A stretch of DNA of 56,376 bases from Salegentibacter sp. 24 (GTDB taxonomy: Bacteria > Bacteroidota > Bacteroidia > Flavobacteriales > Flavobacteriaceae). A program made the position numbers and the translations under genes. Shown in pieces: positions 1 through 9,095 of the stretch. The notes under the pieces are model-generated. The model did not search any database. It saw only the letters and a list, made by a program, of their open reading frames with translations, and was not told the origin of the DNA. Within the stretch, counting starts at the first letter, position 1; every line of letters begins with the position of its first letter. The stretch spans positions 1 to 56,376 of the forward strand of contig NZ_SNWE01000027.1 in NCBI RefSeq assembly GCF_004362395.1, given 5' to 3'.

Positions 1-59
1 AAAATGAAGAACAAAAGGATTTAGTAAACCTCTTCGATTTAGATAGAAATCTATCTTAG
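1..59 (+). CDS. possible C-terminal end of a truncated protein
   Basis: A frame open from the window edge, read from base 3, encodes about 18 residues ending in LFDLDRNLS and stops with TAG at 57-59. The composition looks like an ordinary protein tail, but it is far too short to identify. The last bases (41-56) form a six-base inverted repeat. It may equally be non-coding; the sequence left of the window would decide. Confidence 0.3.
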   Translation, partial: NEEQKDLVNLFDLDRNLS

Positions 60-130
60 AAGCTCGGGTGTCCCCATGCACAAAACAGGAAAAATTGGAA
101 TTTTAAATTACTTAAAATCTTTTTTACTTG

Positions 131-185
131 AAAATAAAAAAATGGTTGATCGAAAAGCTTTTATGCTTTTTAATCAACCATTTTT
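131..185 (-). terminator. terminator of lpdA, possibly bidirectional
   Basis: ATGGTTGAT at 142-150 pairs perfectly with ATCAACCAT at 173-181. An inner stem, AAAAGC at 153-158 with GCTTTT at 165-170, extends the hairpin. On the minus strand the stem is followed by a T-rich run (complement of the A-rich 131-141), just after the lpdA stop codon. A shorter T-run at 181-185 could also serve a plus-strand transcript entering from the left. Confidence 0.8.
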
Positions 186-202
186 CTTGTAGTTATATAA
201 AA

Positions 203-1609
203 CTATACGTGAAGTGCACGATTCTCGGTGGCAGCCAGGGCAGCTTCCTTAACCGCTTCGGCATAAGTTGGATGCGCATGACTGATTCTGGAAATGTCCT
301 CTGCAGATGCCCGGTATTCCATGGCCGTAACAGCTTCAGCAATAAGATCGGCAGTACGTGCACCAATCATATGTACCCCTAACACCTCATCAGTTTTTTC
401 ATCGGCAAGTATTTTTACAAAACCATCGGTATCTCCACTTGCCCTGGATCGGCCAAGTGCACGCATAGGGAATTTTCCTTCTTTATATTTTACACCATCT
501 TCCTTAAGCGCTTCCTCGGTTTTACCCACTGAAGCAACTTCAGGCCAGGTATAAACCACCCCCGGGATTAAATTATAATCGATATGTGGTTTTTGTCCGG
601 CAATGGTTTCAGCTACAAAAGTTCCTTCTTCTTCAGCTTTGTGAGCGAGCATTGCTCCACGAACAACATCACCTATAGCATAGATATTCTCTACATTTGT
701 TTGCAAATGTTCGTTAACCTCAATCATCCCTTTATCGGTTACTTTAACTCCTGCTGCATCAGCATTTAAGCCATCAGTAAAAGGCTTACGACCAACCGAA
801 ACCAGGCAATAATCTCCTTTAAACTCTACTTCTTTATCTTTTTTATCATCAGCTTTGATGATAATCTCATCGCCTTTGCGCTCTACCGACTTCACCTTGG
901 TAGAAGTATGGAACTTCACCCCTTGTTTTTTTAATACTTTTTGAAGTTCCTTGGAAAGTGCACTATCCATAGTTGGGATAATACGATCCAAAAACTCAAC
1001 CACAGTTACCTCAGCTCCCAAACGGCGATAAACCTGCCCGAGTTCCAGTCCAATAACTCCACCCCCAATTACAATCATATGCTTGGGAATTTCCTTAAGC
1101 TTTAAAGCTTCGGTAGAAGTAATAATTCTTTCCTTGTCAAGTTCTATAAAAGGAAGGTTTGCTGGTTTTGAACCAGTGGCAATAATTGTTTTTGCAGCTT
1201 CGATGGTCTGGGTCTCACCATCATTATTTTCAATATTAATATGGGTGTTATCTTTAAAAGAACCAACCCCTTCAAAAACATCGATCTTGTTTTTGTCCAT
1301 CAGGAACTTTACTCCGTCGCAGGTTTGACTTACAACAGATGATTTTCGTTCCATCATTTTTTCAAGATTTACTTTAACTTCTCCCGGAATCTCAATTCCG
1401 TGGTCCGCAAAATGTTTTACAGCATCGTGGTAATGATGGGAAGAATCCAATAGCGCCTTACTGGGGATACAACCTACATTAAGACAGGTTCCACCCAATG
1501 TTGAATATTTTTCTATGATAGCAGTTTTCATTCCCAGTTGCGCGCAGCGTATAGCGGCCACGTATCCTCCTGGGCCAGATCCTATAACTGCAACATCATA
1601 TTTACTCAT
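203..1609 (-). CDS. lpdA: dihydrolipoyl dehydrogenase
   Basis: This is the E3 flavoenzyme that reoxidises dihydrolipoamide in the pyruvate and 2-oxoglutarate dehydrogenase complexes, passing electrons to NAD. The 468 residues match the family length. The FAD-binding glycine motif is at residues 10-15 and the redox-active disulfide pair is C42/C47 in GGTCLNVGCIPSK. The NAD-binding motif VIGGGVIGLELG is mid-protein, and the C-terminal dimer region carries the active-site HAHPTYAE. The ATG at 1609 follows a well-formed promoter (1649-1679), so the gene is probably its own unit despite lying behind the aldehyde dehydrogenase. A terminator sits directly after it. Nothing is odd in the sequence, and the housekeeping role is secure. 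Confidence 0.96.
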   Translation of the reverse strand: MSKYDVAVIGSGPGGYVAAIRCAQLGMKTAIIEKYSTLGGTCLNVGCIPSKALLDSSHHYHDAVKHFADHGIEIPGEVKVNLEKMMERKSSVVSQTCDGVKFLMDKNKIDVFEGVGSFKDNTHINIENNDGETQTIEAAKTIIATGSKPANLPFIELDKERIITSTEALKLKEIPKHMIVIGGGVIGLELGQVYRRLGAEVTVVEFLDRIIPTMDSALSKELQKVLKKQGVKFHTSTKVKSVERKGDEIIIKADDKKDKEVEFKGDYCLVSVGRKPFTDGLNADAAGVKVTDKGMIEVNEHLQTNVENIYAIGDVVRGAMLAHKAEEEGTFVAETIAGQKPHIDYNLIPGVVYTWPEVASVGKTEEALKEDGVKYKEGKFPMRALGRSRASGDTDGFVKILADEKTDEVLGVHMIGARTADLIAEAVTAMEYRASAEDISRISHAHPTYAEAVKEAALAATENRALHV

Positions 1610-1648
1610 AATTTTATCTTTTATGTTGATTTTTTAACAAAGTAAACA

Positions 1649-1679
1649 CAAAAGTACAACTATTCAGGGCAATGACCAA
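1649..1679 (-). promoter_or_regulatory. Bacteroidota-type promoter of lpdA
   Basis: Read on the minus strand, TTG (1679-1677) is followed after 20 bases by TACTTTTG (1656-1649), matching the Bacteroidota -33/-7 pattern TTG-N19/20-TAnnTTTG. Transcription would start near 1645 and give a leader of roughly 35 nt before the lpdA ATG. It is the only promoter in the window where I see both boxes. Confidence 0.6.
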
Positions 1680-1697
1680 TGCCACTAAAATTATGAT

Positions 1698-3056
1698 TTA
1701 AGCTTTAACATAAACTGTTTTCTTATTGACAAATTCCATCATTCCTTCTTTTGCCAGTTCCCGTCCGTAACCAGATCGCTTGGTTCCACCAAATGGAAGT
1801 CGGGGATCGGATTTGACCAACTCGTTGACAAAGTAGGCACCATCACTTACTTTTTCAGCCATTTCCATAGCCTTTTTAATATCTTTAGTAAATACGGTTG
1901 TACCCAGCCCAAATTTTGATTTTTCTGAAAGTTCAAAAGCTTCCTCTATACTTTTTGCTTTAATAACAGCTGCTAGAGGACCAAAGGTTTCCTCATCGAA
2001 AGCAGGCATGCCAGGTCTTACATTGCCAAGAATGGTTGGCTGATGAAAACAATTATCCTGCTCCCCACCAAGGATTAGTTCGGCGCCCTGTTCCAGTGAT
2101 CTTTTAACCTGACTTTGAAGTTGATCGGCAAGATCCTTCCTGGCCAGTGGACCTATCTGGGTAGTATGGTCCATTATATCTCCTACTTTTAAATCATTGA
2201 CAGTAGCTTTGAATTTCGAAATAAATTCCTCATAAATTCCTTCTAATAAAATAAATCGTTTCGCTGCAATGCAGCTTTGTCCGCAGTTTAACATCCTGGC
2301 CGAAACGGCCGTCTTTACAGCCCGATCAATATCGGCATCTTCCCAAACAATAAAGGAATTATTTCCGCCCAGTTCAAGTAAACTCTTTTTAATATATTTC
2401 CCGGAAAGCTGTGCCACTGCCGACCCTGCGGCTTCACTTCCGGTTAAAGTAACCGCCTGAACTGCATCGTGAGCAATAATCATTTCCGTTTGATCGTGGT
2501 GGACAATTAAATTCTGAAAAACACCTTTTGGATATCCTGCCTTTTTGAATACTTCTTCAATTTTCAAAGCACAGCCAAACACATTTGGCGCGTGTTTCAA
2601 AATTCCGGTATTTCCAGCGGTAAGTGTTGGCGCGGCGAACCTGAAAACCTGCCAAAATGGAAAATTCCATGGCATAATAGCGAAAACGCTTCCTATGGGA
2701 TCATGCCTCACATAGCTATGGGTGGCATCGGTTTTTATCTCTTCAGGAGCTAGAAATCCTGCAGCATTTTCAGCGTAATAGTCACATACCCATGCGCATT
2801 TATTAATCTCAGCTCGTGATTCAGAAATTGGTTTTCCCATCTCCTGAGTGATCATTTGCGCATAGTCATTAACATGGTCCCTTAATACCTGTGCGGCATT
2901 TTTTAAAAGTGCAGTTCTTGAGGAAAGAGGCTTTTTGCTCCAATCTTTAAAAGCATTTCCAGAAAGGTTTAAAACTTTTGAAGTTTCTTCTGTTGTTTGC
3001 GCAGTATACTTCCCCACCTGCACTCCGTTATAGGGATTTGTGCTATAAAATTCCAT
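1698..3056 (-). CDS. NAD(P)-dependent aldehyde dehydrogenase, succinate-semialdehyde type
   Basis: This protein belongs to the aldehyde dehydrogenase superfamily and oxidises an aldehyde to a carboxylate with NAD(P). The best guess is succinate semialdehyde to succinate, the last step of GABA use. Visible motifs are PWNFPFW (N131), the general base E228 in LLELGG, and the nucleophile C262 in CGQSCIAAKR. At 452 residues it is slightly shorter than GabD, resembling the short GabD1/Sad group. It lies downstream of a cluster holding a GABA-type aminotransferase, which supports a semialdehyde substrate. A 150-base gap with a perfect inverted repeat separates it from the C45 gene, so it may have its own control. 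Substrate specificity is inferred only. Confidence 0.85.
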   Translation of the reverse strand: MEFYSTNPYNGVQVGKYTAQTTEETSKVLNLSGNAFKDWSKKPLSSRTALLKNAAQVLRDHVNDYAQMITQEMGKPISESRAEINKCAWVCDYYAENAAGFLAPEEIKTDATHSYVRHDPIGSVFAIMPWNFPFWQVFRFAAPTLTAGNTGILKHAPNVFGCALKIEEVFKKAGYPKGVFQNLIVHHDQTEMIIAHDAVQAVTLTGSEAAGSAVAQLSGKYIKKSLLELGGNNSFIVWEDADIDRAVKTAVSARMLNCGQSCIAAKRFILLEGIYEEFISKFKATVNDLKVGDIMDHTTQIGPLARKDLADQLQSQVKRSLEQGAELILGGEQDNCFHQPTILGNVRPGMPAFDEETFGPLAAVIKAKSIEEAFELSEKSKFGLGTTVFTKDIKKAMEMAEKVSDGAYFVNELVKSDPRLPFGGTKRSGYGRELAKEGMMEFVNKKTVYVKA

Positions 3057-3132
3057 TTTGTTTTATTTTTTATGACTTTGGATTAGGGTTGAGAATTATT
3101 TAAAATTAGAAGGAATTAACTATAAAGACTAA

Positions 3133-3168
3133 TGTCATAAATAATAGCAAAATCCATTATTTATGACA
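3133..3168 (-). repeat. perfect 13-base inverted repeat upstream of the aldehyde dehydrogenase gene
   Basis: TGTCATAAATAAT (3133-3145) and its exact reverse complement (3156-3168) flank a 10-base spacer. The repeat is 77 bases upstream of the aldehyde dehydrogenase start and 38 bases after the C45 stop. No clear T-run follows on either strand, so a simple terminator is unlikely. It could be an operator for a dimeric regulator or an intercistronic mRNA hairpin. Confidence 0.6.
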
Positions 3169-3205
3169 CCAGGTTTTATAATTTTCTTAAATTAAAAAAT
3201 AGAAA

Positions 3206-4456
3206 TTAATTCCTCCAGGAATCGTAATATCCTGCCCCCATTTTACTCCAGAAACCGGCTACAGCCTGCCAGGAGACTTCTCCATCATTAATTATTTCCC
3301 CTCTTAATTTTTCAAGTTCCTTTTCGTTTGTTGATGGGTGGGCCTGAGCCATAGCATTTACCATAATTTCAGTAATGCTTTCCTGCCAATCCAGATTCTC
3401 TGCGTATTGCTCTTCAAATGGATCTTCTACCGTATTGGCCATTTCTATAGCTGGCTGGTTCCAATTGTGAGCTGCAATCTGGGCTGGTTCGTAATTTATG
3501 AGCTTATAAACCTCCTGAAAATTTTCAAAGGTTTGTTGTAAAGAAGTTTCAGGCCACCGAAGTTCTACTGAGCCTTTCAAGGGTTGGTATACCGAGGTAA
3601 ACAAGGTTCCAAAACCTTCCTTAAATTTAGTGTTATAAAGAGGCGCCTTTAGAAAAGCATCGGCTACCTCAGTGGAATCTACTTTTTTAGCTGACAATAT
3701 TTTATTTAGAAACGAAGATCTTTCCAGGGTTTTATTAAAGGCCGCATTTTCCGGCCAGTCTATTGTTCCCTGGTGATTGGTCGTAAAAGCAGCATCAGTT
3801 ACCAGTGGGGCTTTATCTGGCGCCAGTTGTACGGTTTTAAATTTCCCTGTTTTATCAACAACGGTTACGTTATAAGACATATGGGAAGGGATCCTGCTCA
3901 AAGCTTCTACAGCTTGCGCTACATTGCTACAAAATTCCAAAACATAACGTAAAATAAAGGGGATACCGAAACCTACGCCTACCTCTTTTCGACCTCCGAA
4001 AGTTAGGGAAACAGCAAGACCTTCCTCATTCATCCCATCTACGGCACCAATTAAGCAATCGCTGGTTGCTATCACCTTTTTGTTATTCCAAGAGGTGAGC
4101 AGTTGTGTTCCCTCCATTAGGTCCGGATGAAAATCGTAATTTCTAACCAGCTGAATATCTTTCCCAGTAGTAACTGCCTGGGAGCAGCCACTTATGTATG
4201 CTGGAGGTTGGAAACCTGTTAAAAAACGAGCCGCAAGCTTATCTCCTTTTGCAAGTTTGCAAAGGCGTTGATAAGTAGGCCACATCTCTGGCATAAACTT
4301 TTTAAGTGCTGCCTGCGATGTTTCAAGATCAGGATAATTGGCAGTTCCTTTAGAATTAAGCCAGGTTTTATAAGCTGGCCAGTGAGTCTGATATAATTTT
4401 TTCCATTTTGACCCAGGTTTTCCAGGTTCAGAAATAGCATTGAAATATAATTGCAT
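3206..4456 (-). CDS. C45-family autoproteolytic Ntn hydrolase / acyltransferase-like protein
   Basis: This is a member of the Ntn-hydrolase superfamily related to acyl-CoA:6-aminopenicillanate acyltransferase and bile-salt hydrolases. These enzymes cut or transfer linear amide bonds using an N-terminal cysteine exposed by self-cleavage. The likely nucleophile is C91 in ISGCSQAV, so cleavage between G90 and C91 would give chains of about 90 and 326 residues. Family motifs RNYDFHPD (about 105-112) and DGMNEEGLAVS (about 140-150) follow as expected. No signal peptide or membrane segment is seen, so it should act in the cytoplasm. It follows the ATP-grasp gene after 85 bases. Whether it hydrolyses or makes the amide produced by its neighbours is unknown. 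Confidence 0.8.
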   Translation of the reverse strand: MQLYFNAISEPGKPGSKWKKLYQTHWPAYKTWLNSKGTANYPDLETSQAALKKFMPEMWPTYQRLCKLAKGDKLAARFLTGFQPPAYISGCSQAVTTGKDIQLVRNYDFHPDLMEGTQLLTSWNNKKVIATSDCLIGAVDGMNEEGLAVSLTFGGRKEVGVGFGIPFILRYVLEFCSNVAQAVEALSRIPSHMSYNVTVVDKTGKFKTVQLAPDKAPLVTDAAFTTNHQGTIDWPENAAFNKTLERSSFLNKILSAKKVDSTEVADAFLKAPLYNTKFKEGFGTLFTSVYQPLKGSVELRWPETSLQQTFENFQEVYKLINYEPAQIAAHNWNQPAIEMANTVEDPFEEQYAENLDWQESITEIMVNAMAQAHPSTNEKELEKLRGEIINDGEVSWQAVAGFWSKMGAGYYDSWRN

Positions 4457-4541
4457 TGGTATGGGTTTTAAATAACTATTTGTATCATTAAGGTTGGCAA
4501 AGTAGTTTTAATTCCTCTTAAACCTTCAGAATATCAGTATA

Positions 4542-6332
4542 TTATTTAGTTAAAGTTCCTGATAATTTTGGCTTTTTCTTATCTTCTACCATCTCAGAAC
4601 TATATTGTCCCCTAATAGCTTTAATCCAATGCTTGGCCCTGTTATTAAGTTGAAAATCATCGGTCATCATTCTCCCTCGGCTAACTAGTATTCCCATATC
4701 AGCGCCTTCATAGAGATAATCTCCTTTTCTGCTAATTCTCAGAAAGAAGGCTTCATTTTCATTCTCTACCGCTCTACGGTGCGTATCCATCCTATCGAAC
4801 TGGATATGACCAGTATCGTACATTCTATAGATACCGGAGCTTGGTGCTTTAGTAACATATTCTATGGTATCTTCAGTATGCTTTACAATTAGCTGGCTCC
4901 ATCCATCAATATTTTCCTGGTGTGCCCAACGATTATTAATAGCTTCGATATCAAGTTCATAATCGATATCCATCCATTCTAAGATATGAAAAACAAAAAG
5001 AGGTGCATCTGCAAGAGCAAAAACAGCGTGATTCGTTATAGAACTAGCTCCGGTAACCCTTGGATTTAATTCTCCTAAATAAATCTCTCCGTTATCCTGA
5101 TCTATTAAAAAATCGAGTTCAAAATATCCTTTATAGCCTTCTTCTCTTAATTGATTTCCAAATAATTGGGTATATTCAATAGCTTTATCTCTAAGTTCTG
5201 GAGTAAATGCATTGGGATATATCTCATTGCCACACCAGCCACCTTCATAAGGGGTTAGTTCCTTAAAGCCTACGAGTTCCGTCATTAATGGAGCTACAAT
5301 TGTTCCGTGCCGGGTAACGCAAGCTTCTATGGCAGAACCTCTGCAGCGAATACGCTTCATCACTTTAACTTCCTCCTCTTTCTCGATCTCTTCTGCATTT
5401 TTTTGATACTCTTCTTCATTCGAAATAAAGAAAGTAGTATGACCAGAATCCCCAAATGGAGTTTGAATAACCAACTCGTTACCAAGGTGTTTTGAAACCT
5501 CTCTTAGATGCTGATAATTATTTACTTTAGTCAATACATAAGGCACACAGGCTACTCCTGCTTTTTCTGCAATCCGGTTGGTATTGACCTTATTGTCCAG
5601 AAAAGTTCGCATTTCGGCTTTGGGGAACATAATTTCCAGGCCTAGTTTATTTGCAAGTTCTTCAGTTTTTTCATTAAACATAAGAAACATGGCTTTACCA
5701 GCCTTCCCATTCACAGATCTTGTTTTAAGATAATCCTGAACCTCGGGGTGTTGCAAAAGATAATTGTTTATGTCTTCAATACCTTCAAAATCATCGTGTG
5801 GTATCTCGGTTTTTGGTGAAAACACGTTAGGATGCAGCCCATCAAAGCACTCTATATGGCAAATAAATTTGAATCCTTTAATCCATTCATCAGCTCCTAA
5901 AAGATTGAAGTTAGTAGCACTTATAAAGTATAAGGGTTCTTCATTTTTATGGAAAGATCTACGAATATCTGAAACTCCCTTGAGCCCATTCTTTCTTTTA
6001 TTAGGACCAGGTGTATTGACAGCCAAATTTTTATCTTTAGCCTTAGTACCTCCCACTGTCTTTTTAATTTTAGTACTTTTGGCCTTTCCACCGCCGGAGG
6101 CGGTAGTAGTTTTTTTCTTTTTAGCAGTGGAAGAAGCAGGAGTCTTACCTTGCTGAGCAGTGGAGTCCGATGGTACGGATTTCTTTCCTTTCAAAGGTTT
6201 TTCTTCGGTAACTTTTAATTTACGGTCTTTTTTAGCACTGCGTTCGGGAGAAATCGGTTCTTTTTTTGGTGTGGTTTTCTTTTTATTAGTTGCTCCTTTT
6301 TTACCGGAGGTCTTTGGCTTTTTAGAATCCAT
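4542..6332 (-). CDS. ATP-grasp ligase with lysine-rich N-terminal tail
   Basis: Residues 1-120 are a low-complexity tail rich in Lys, Thr, Ser, Pro and Gly (many KKKK and KKTT runs). Residues about 130-575 form an ATP-grasp carboxylate-amine/thiol ligase of the kind often labelled biotin carboxylase. The Mg-ATP residues are recognisable: ELDFLID (405-411) and LGELNPRVTGAS (419-430), with E421, N423 and R425. There is no biotin-carrier or carboxyltransferase domain, so peptide- or amide-bond formation is more likely than carboxylation. The start lies 4 bases after the decarboxylase stop, so the two are surely cotranscribed. The tail resembles histone-H1-like bacterial tails and may bind nucleic acid, polyanion or partners. 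Substrates are unknown. Confidence 0.85.
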   Translation of the reverse strand: MDSKKPKTSGKKGATNKKKTTPKKEPISPERSAKKDRKLKVTEEKPLKGKKSVPSDSTAQQGKTPASSTAKKKKTTTASGGGKAKSTKIKKTVGGTKAKDKNLAVNTPGPNKRKNGLKGVSDIRRSFHKNEEPLYFISATNFNLLGADEWIKGFKFICHIECFDGLHPNVFSPKTEIPHDDFEGIEDINNYLLQHPEVQDYLKTRSVNGKAGKAMFLMFNEKTEELANKLGLEIMFPKAEMRTFLDNKVNTNRIAEKAGVACVPYVLTKVNNYQHLREVSKHLGNELVIQTPFGDSGHTTFFISNEEEYQKNAEEIEKEEEVKVMKRIRCRGSAIEACVTRHGTIVAPLMTELVGFKELTPYEGGWCGNEIYPNAFTPELRDKAIEYTQLFGNQLREEGYKGYFELDFLIDQDNGEIYLGELNPRVTGASSITNHAVFALADAPLFVFHILEWMDIDYELDIEAINNRWAHQENIDGWSQLIVKHTEDTIEYVTKAPSSGIYRMYDTGHIQFDRMDTHRRAVENENEAFFLRISRKGDYLYEGADMGILVSRGRMMTDDFQLNNRAKHWIKAIRGQYSSEMVEDKKKPKLSGTLTK

Positions 6333-6336
6333 GATT

Positions 6337-9093
6337 TTAATTTTTTAAGTTAGTGATCTTTTTTTTAGAATTGTTCGCCATAGAGCCCATAGAGCTCACT
6401 GTTTTCTGGCGGTTTAGCACATTGTCTTTAAAAATTCTCAGGCCGAGATCTGCCCGGTAACCGTGAATTTCTGATACATCCAGCGCTGTTAGAAACCGGA
6501 CAATTTCTTCACTTACGACCTGACCAGGAACAAGCACCGGAAATCCAGGTGGATAAGGAATTATAAAAGATGAAGCTACAAGGACCCTGTTGTCCTCCAT
6601 GGCGGGCAAACATTCCAAAAGTGGCATATATTCATAATTCTCCTCATTGTAGGCCAAGAAAAAAGCTTCTCGTATATTTCCTCCAGGAACTCCAGGAACT
6701 GCCTGGAAGGAATGGTGGAAATAACTAAAATCTGGTAAAGGTGGAAAGTCCTCGGTCAAAGACTTAATTCGGTCTTGACGATTATTCCCTTCCTTTTGAC
6801 TAAGGGTTTTAAATTCCTGATCCAGCTCATCGGCAATTTTTAATAGTGCATTTGTTAGATAAGTAACACTTCCCCTGGTAGTTCCAATATTTGTCATAAA
6901 CAAAACCGTATTCCTGGAGGTTTTGTTAATCTGAATATTAAATTTATCCATAAGATATCTGTTCTTAAAAGTATCACCATCCACTCCTGTTCTACCAATA
7001 TGCAGGGTGATTTTTGTGGGGTCCAATACAAATTCATCCTGTTCCCAGGCAGTTTCCATCCTGGTCCAACCTTCCTTGGAATTATAATATTCTTTTATAC
7101 CCGATTTTCTGTGCTGTTTGGGGATAAAGTTCCCTATGGTTAATACATCAAAATATTTCTTTAACCGTGGGTGATCGTTGACTTTAGCCCTTAGAACCAT
7201 TGCCAGTTCAATACTTTTCTCTACTAGCTCATAACCTTCGAATTGCACCTGCCTTCTTCCGACATCCAGAGAGGCCAACATCTGATAATTTGGAGAAGTT
7301 GAGGTATGTGTCATATAGGCTTCCATAAAAGTATTCTCACTTTTTTTACGGAAATCTTCATCCCATACATGTATCATTGATCCCTGGCGAAAACTACTTA
7401 GGGTCTTATGTGTACTTTGAGTTGAATAAACCCTAATGCGAACTTCATCGGGATTGGGCAGACTAGGAATTTCATTCTTTTTTAAAGATTTTATATGGGC
7501 ATTGTATTCTTCCCGGTAAGTATTGCTTTGGTATTTATCAAACAATTTTTTAGCAACAAACATTCCTGTACGTTGCTTATAATTATAGGTAAAACCAGCA
7601 AAGGCAAACCAGGCTTCATCCCACAAAAAGATCATATCTGGTTTTATAGCCAGAATCTCCTGCATAACTCTTTCAACATTATAAACCAACCCATCAAAAG
7701 TGCAATTGGTTAGCAATAACATCTTAACCAAACTTAATCTACCAGCCTTTTTTAATTGAAGCAATTTTTCTTTAATCTGCTCTAATGGTACTGCGCCATA
7801 CATGGAATATTCTTCTATAGGATAAGAATCCAGATAAACTGGATAAGCGCCAGCTAATACAAGCCCGTAATGGTGTGATTTATGACAGTCTCTATCTATT
7901 AAAATTACATCTCCCGGCTTTACAAGTGCCTGCACTACAATCTTATTAGCGGTAGAAGTTCCATTGGTTACAAAAAAAGTGTTTCTGGAGCCGTAAGCTT
8001 CACTAGCCTTTTGTTGTGCTTTTTTAAGCGAACCGGTCGGTTGCAAAAGAGAATCTAATCCACCGGTCGTTGATGAAGTTTCTGCCAGAAACATGTTTCT
8101 TCCGTAAAAATTTCCAAAATCCTTGATCCACCTGGATTTAAAAACCGAATTCCCCCTGGAAATTGGCATGGCATGAAATATTCCCGTAGGTTTTTTACTG
8201 TAGTCCTTTAGCGCTGAAAAGAAAGGTGTTTCATAGCGTTCACTTATTCCTCTAATAACGGTGAGGTGAAGTTCTTGTAGGTCTTCAGTTCGATAAAAAA
8301 TTCTTCTAAAAGTTTTTAAGGTGCTATCTTTTAAATTTCCTAATGCAGTATCGGTTACATAGTAGGTATCCAATTCCGGCCTAAATTTTTTAACCATAGT
8401 ACCCAAAATCGGTCCTAACTCTTTAGGCGATTTATCAGCATATTTCAGTCTTAAAATATTTTGAATAAAAGGCTTGATTACGGGGGTGATCTTTTTTGAA
8501 TGATATGGCGGTGCATACCGAATTACTACCGCCTGAATATTAAAATTAAATTGAAGGGCGATTAATGCATCCTCAAAAGAACGCTGGACTACAATTCCGT
8601 ATGCAAACTGTTCATTAGAAAGTCGCATTTCTTTTAGATCATGGCGTAATTTATTTTCTTCTGCCTGAGAAATATCCTCCACAAACATGACCTCAAAATA
8701 ATTTTTTCTTGCTACTTCGGTGTATTCCGCTTTATCGGTAAGCTCGACCCCCGGATCTTCTTCTTCTAAAAAATCAGGATTGCTTCTATACCTATCACTT
8801 ACCAAATTTTTTGTGATCTCTGCTATTTTGTGAGACAGGGCAGTATGTTCCTGTCTTTCTAACATTTCCCTTAACGAATCAATACAAGAAATACCAGGAA
8901 AGGCAAAAAAACACTCCACACCCTCAAGATCTTTTAAAAGGTGTTGGAGGTTTTTTTTGTGGACCTTTTCATTTTCTGAACCACGGGCAGCAGAATGGAG
9001 TTTAGTAGACTCACTTTTTAAGTTATTCCAGGATTCTACCCTAAGTTGAGCAATATTGTAATAATGTGCACTATCTATTTTTTTCTCTGGCAT
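6337..9093 (-). CDS. Orn/Lys/Arg decarboxylase-family PLP protein, unusually long
   Basis: This is a fold-type-I PLP enzyme of the major Orn/Lys/Arg decarboxylase family, which turns basic amino acids into diamines or agmatine. The PLP lysine is K563 in STHKTLSSF. The cofactor region includes TNGTSTANK (376-384), the HKSHH stretch (404-408) and the aspartate of DEAWFAF (D492). At 918 residues it is much longer than LdcI or AdiA (about 710-760). The extra length is mostly N-terminal: about 290 residues precede the core, with a receiver-like wing domain around 130-195. The C-terminus ends in a short basic tail (NSKKKITNLKN). It is tightly coupled to the VOC gene (2-base gap) and the ATP-grasp gene (4-base gap). 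The amino-acid substrate cannot be read from the sequence. Confidence 0.88.
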   Translation of the reverse strand: MPEKKIDSAHYYNIAQLRVESWNNLKSESTKLHSAARGSENEKVHKKNLQHLLKDLEGVECFFAFPGISCIDSLREMLERQEHTALSHKIAEITKNLVSDRYRSNPDFLEEEDPGVELTDKAEYTEVARKNYFEVMFVEDISQAEENKLRHDLKEMRLSNEQFAYGIVVQRSFEDALIALQFNFNIQAVVIRYAPPYHSKKITPVIKPFIQNILRLKYADKSPKELGPILGTMVKKFRPELDTYYVTDTALGNLKDSTLKTFRRIFYRTEDLQELHLTVIRGISERYETPFFSALKDYSKKPTGIFHAMPISRGNSVFKSRWIKDFGNFYGRNMFLAETSSTTGGLDSLLQPTGSLKKAQQKASEAYGSRNTFFVTNGTSTANKIVVQALVKPGDVILIDRDCHKSHHYGLVLAGAYPVYLDSYPIEEYSMYGAVPLEQIKEKLLQLKKAGRLSLVKMLLLTNCTFDGLVYNVERVMQEILAIKPDMIFLWDEAWFAFAGFTYNYKQRTGMFVAKKLFDKYQSNTYREEYNAHIKSLKKNEIPSLPNPDEVRIRVYSTQSTHKTLSSFRQGSMIHVWDEDFRKKSENTFMEAYMTHTSTSPNYQMLASLDVGRRQVQFEGYELVEKSIELAMVLRAKVNDHPRLKKYFDVLTIGNFIPKQHRKSGIKEYYNSKEGWTRMETAWEQDEFVLDPTKITLHIGRTGVDGDTFKNRYLMDKFNIQINKTSRNTVLFMTNIGTTRGSVTYLTNALLKIADELDQEFKTLSQKEGNNRQDRIKSLTEDFPPLPDFSYFHHSFQAVPGVPGGNIREAFFLAYNEENYEYMPLLECLPAMEDNRVLVASSFIIPYPPGFPVLVPGQVVSEEIVRFLTALDVSEIHGYRADLGLRIFKDNVLNRQKTVSSMGSMANNSKKKITNLKN

Positions 9094-9095
9094 AA

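Noticed and set aside
3133-3168. Inverted repeat as an intrinsic terminator
   Set aside because: No T-run follows the stem on the strand of transcription, and the stem is AT-rich.
5982-6332. Lysine-rich N-terminus of the ATP-grasp gene as a frameshift artefact
   Set aside because: The frame stays open without interruption, uses ordinary codons, starts at an ATG 4 bases after the preceding stop, and runs smoothly into the ATP-grasp domain.
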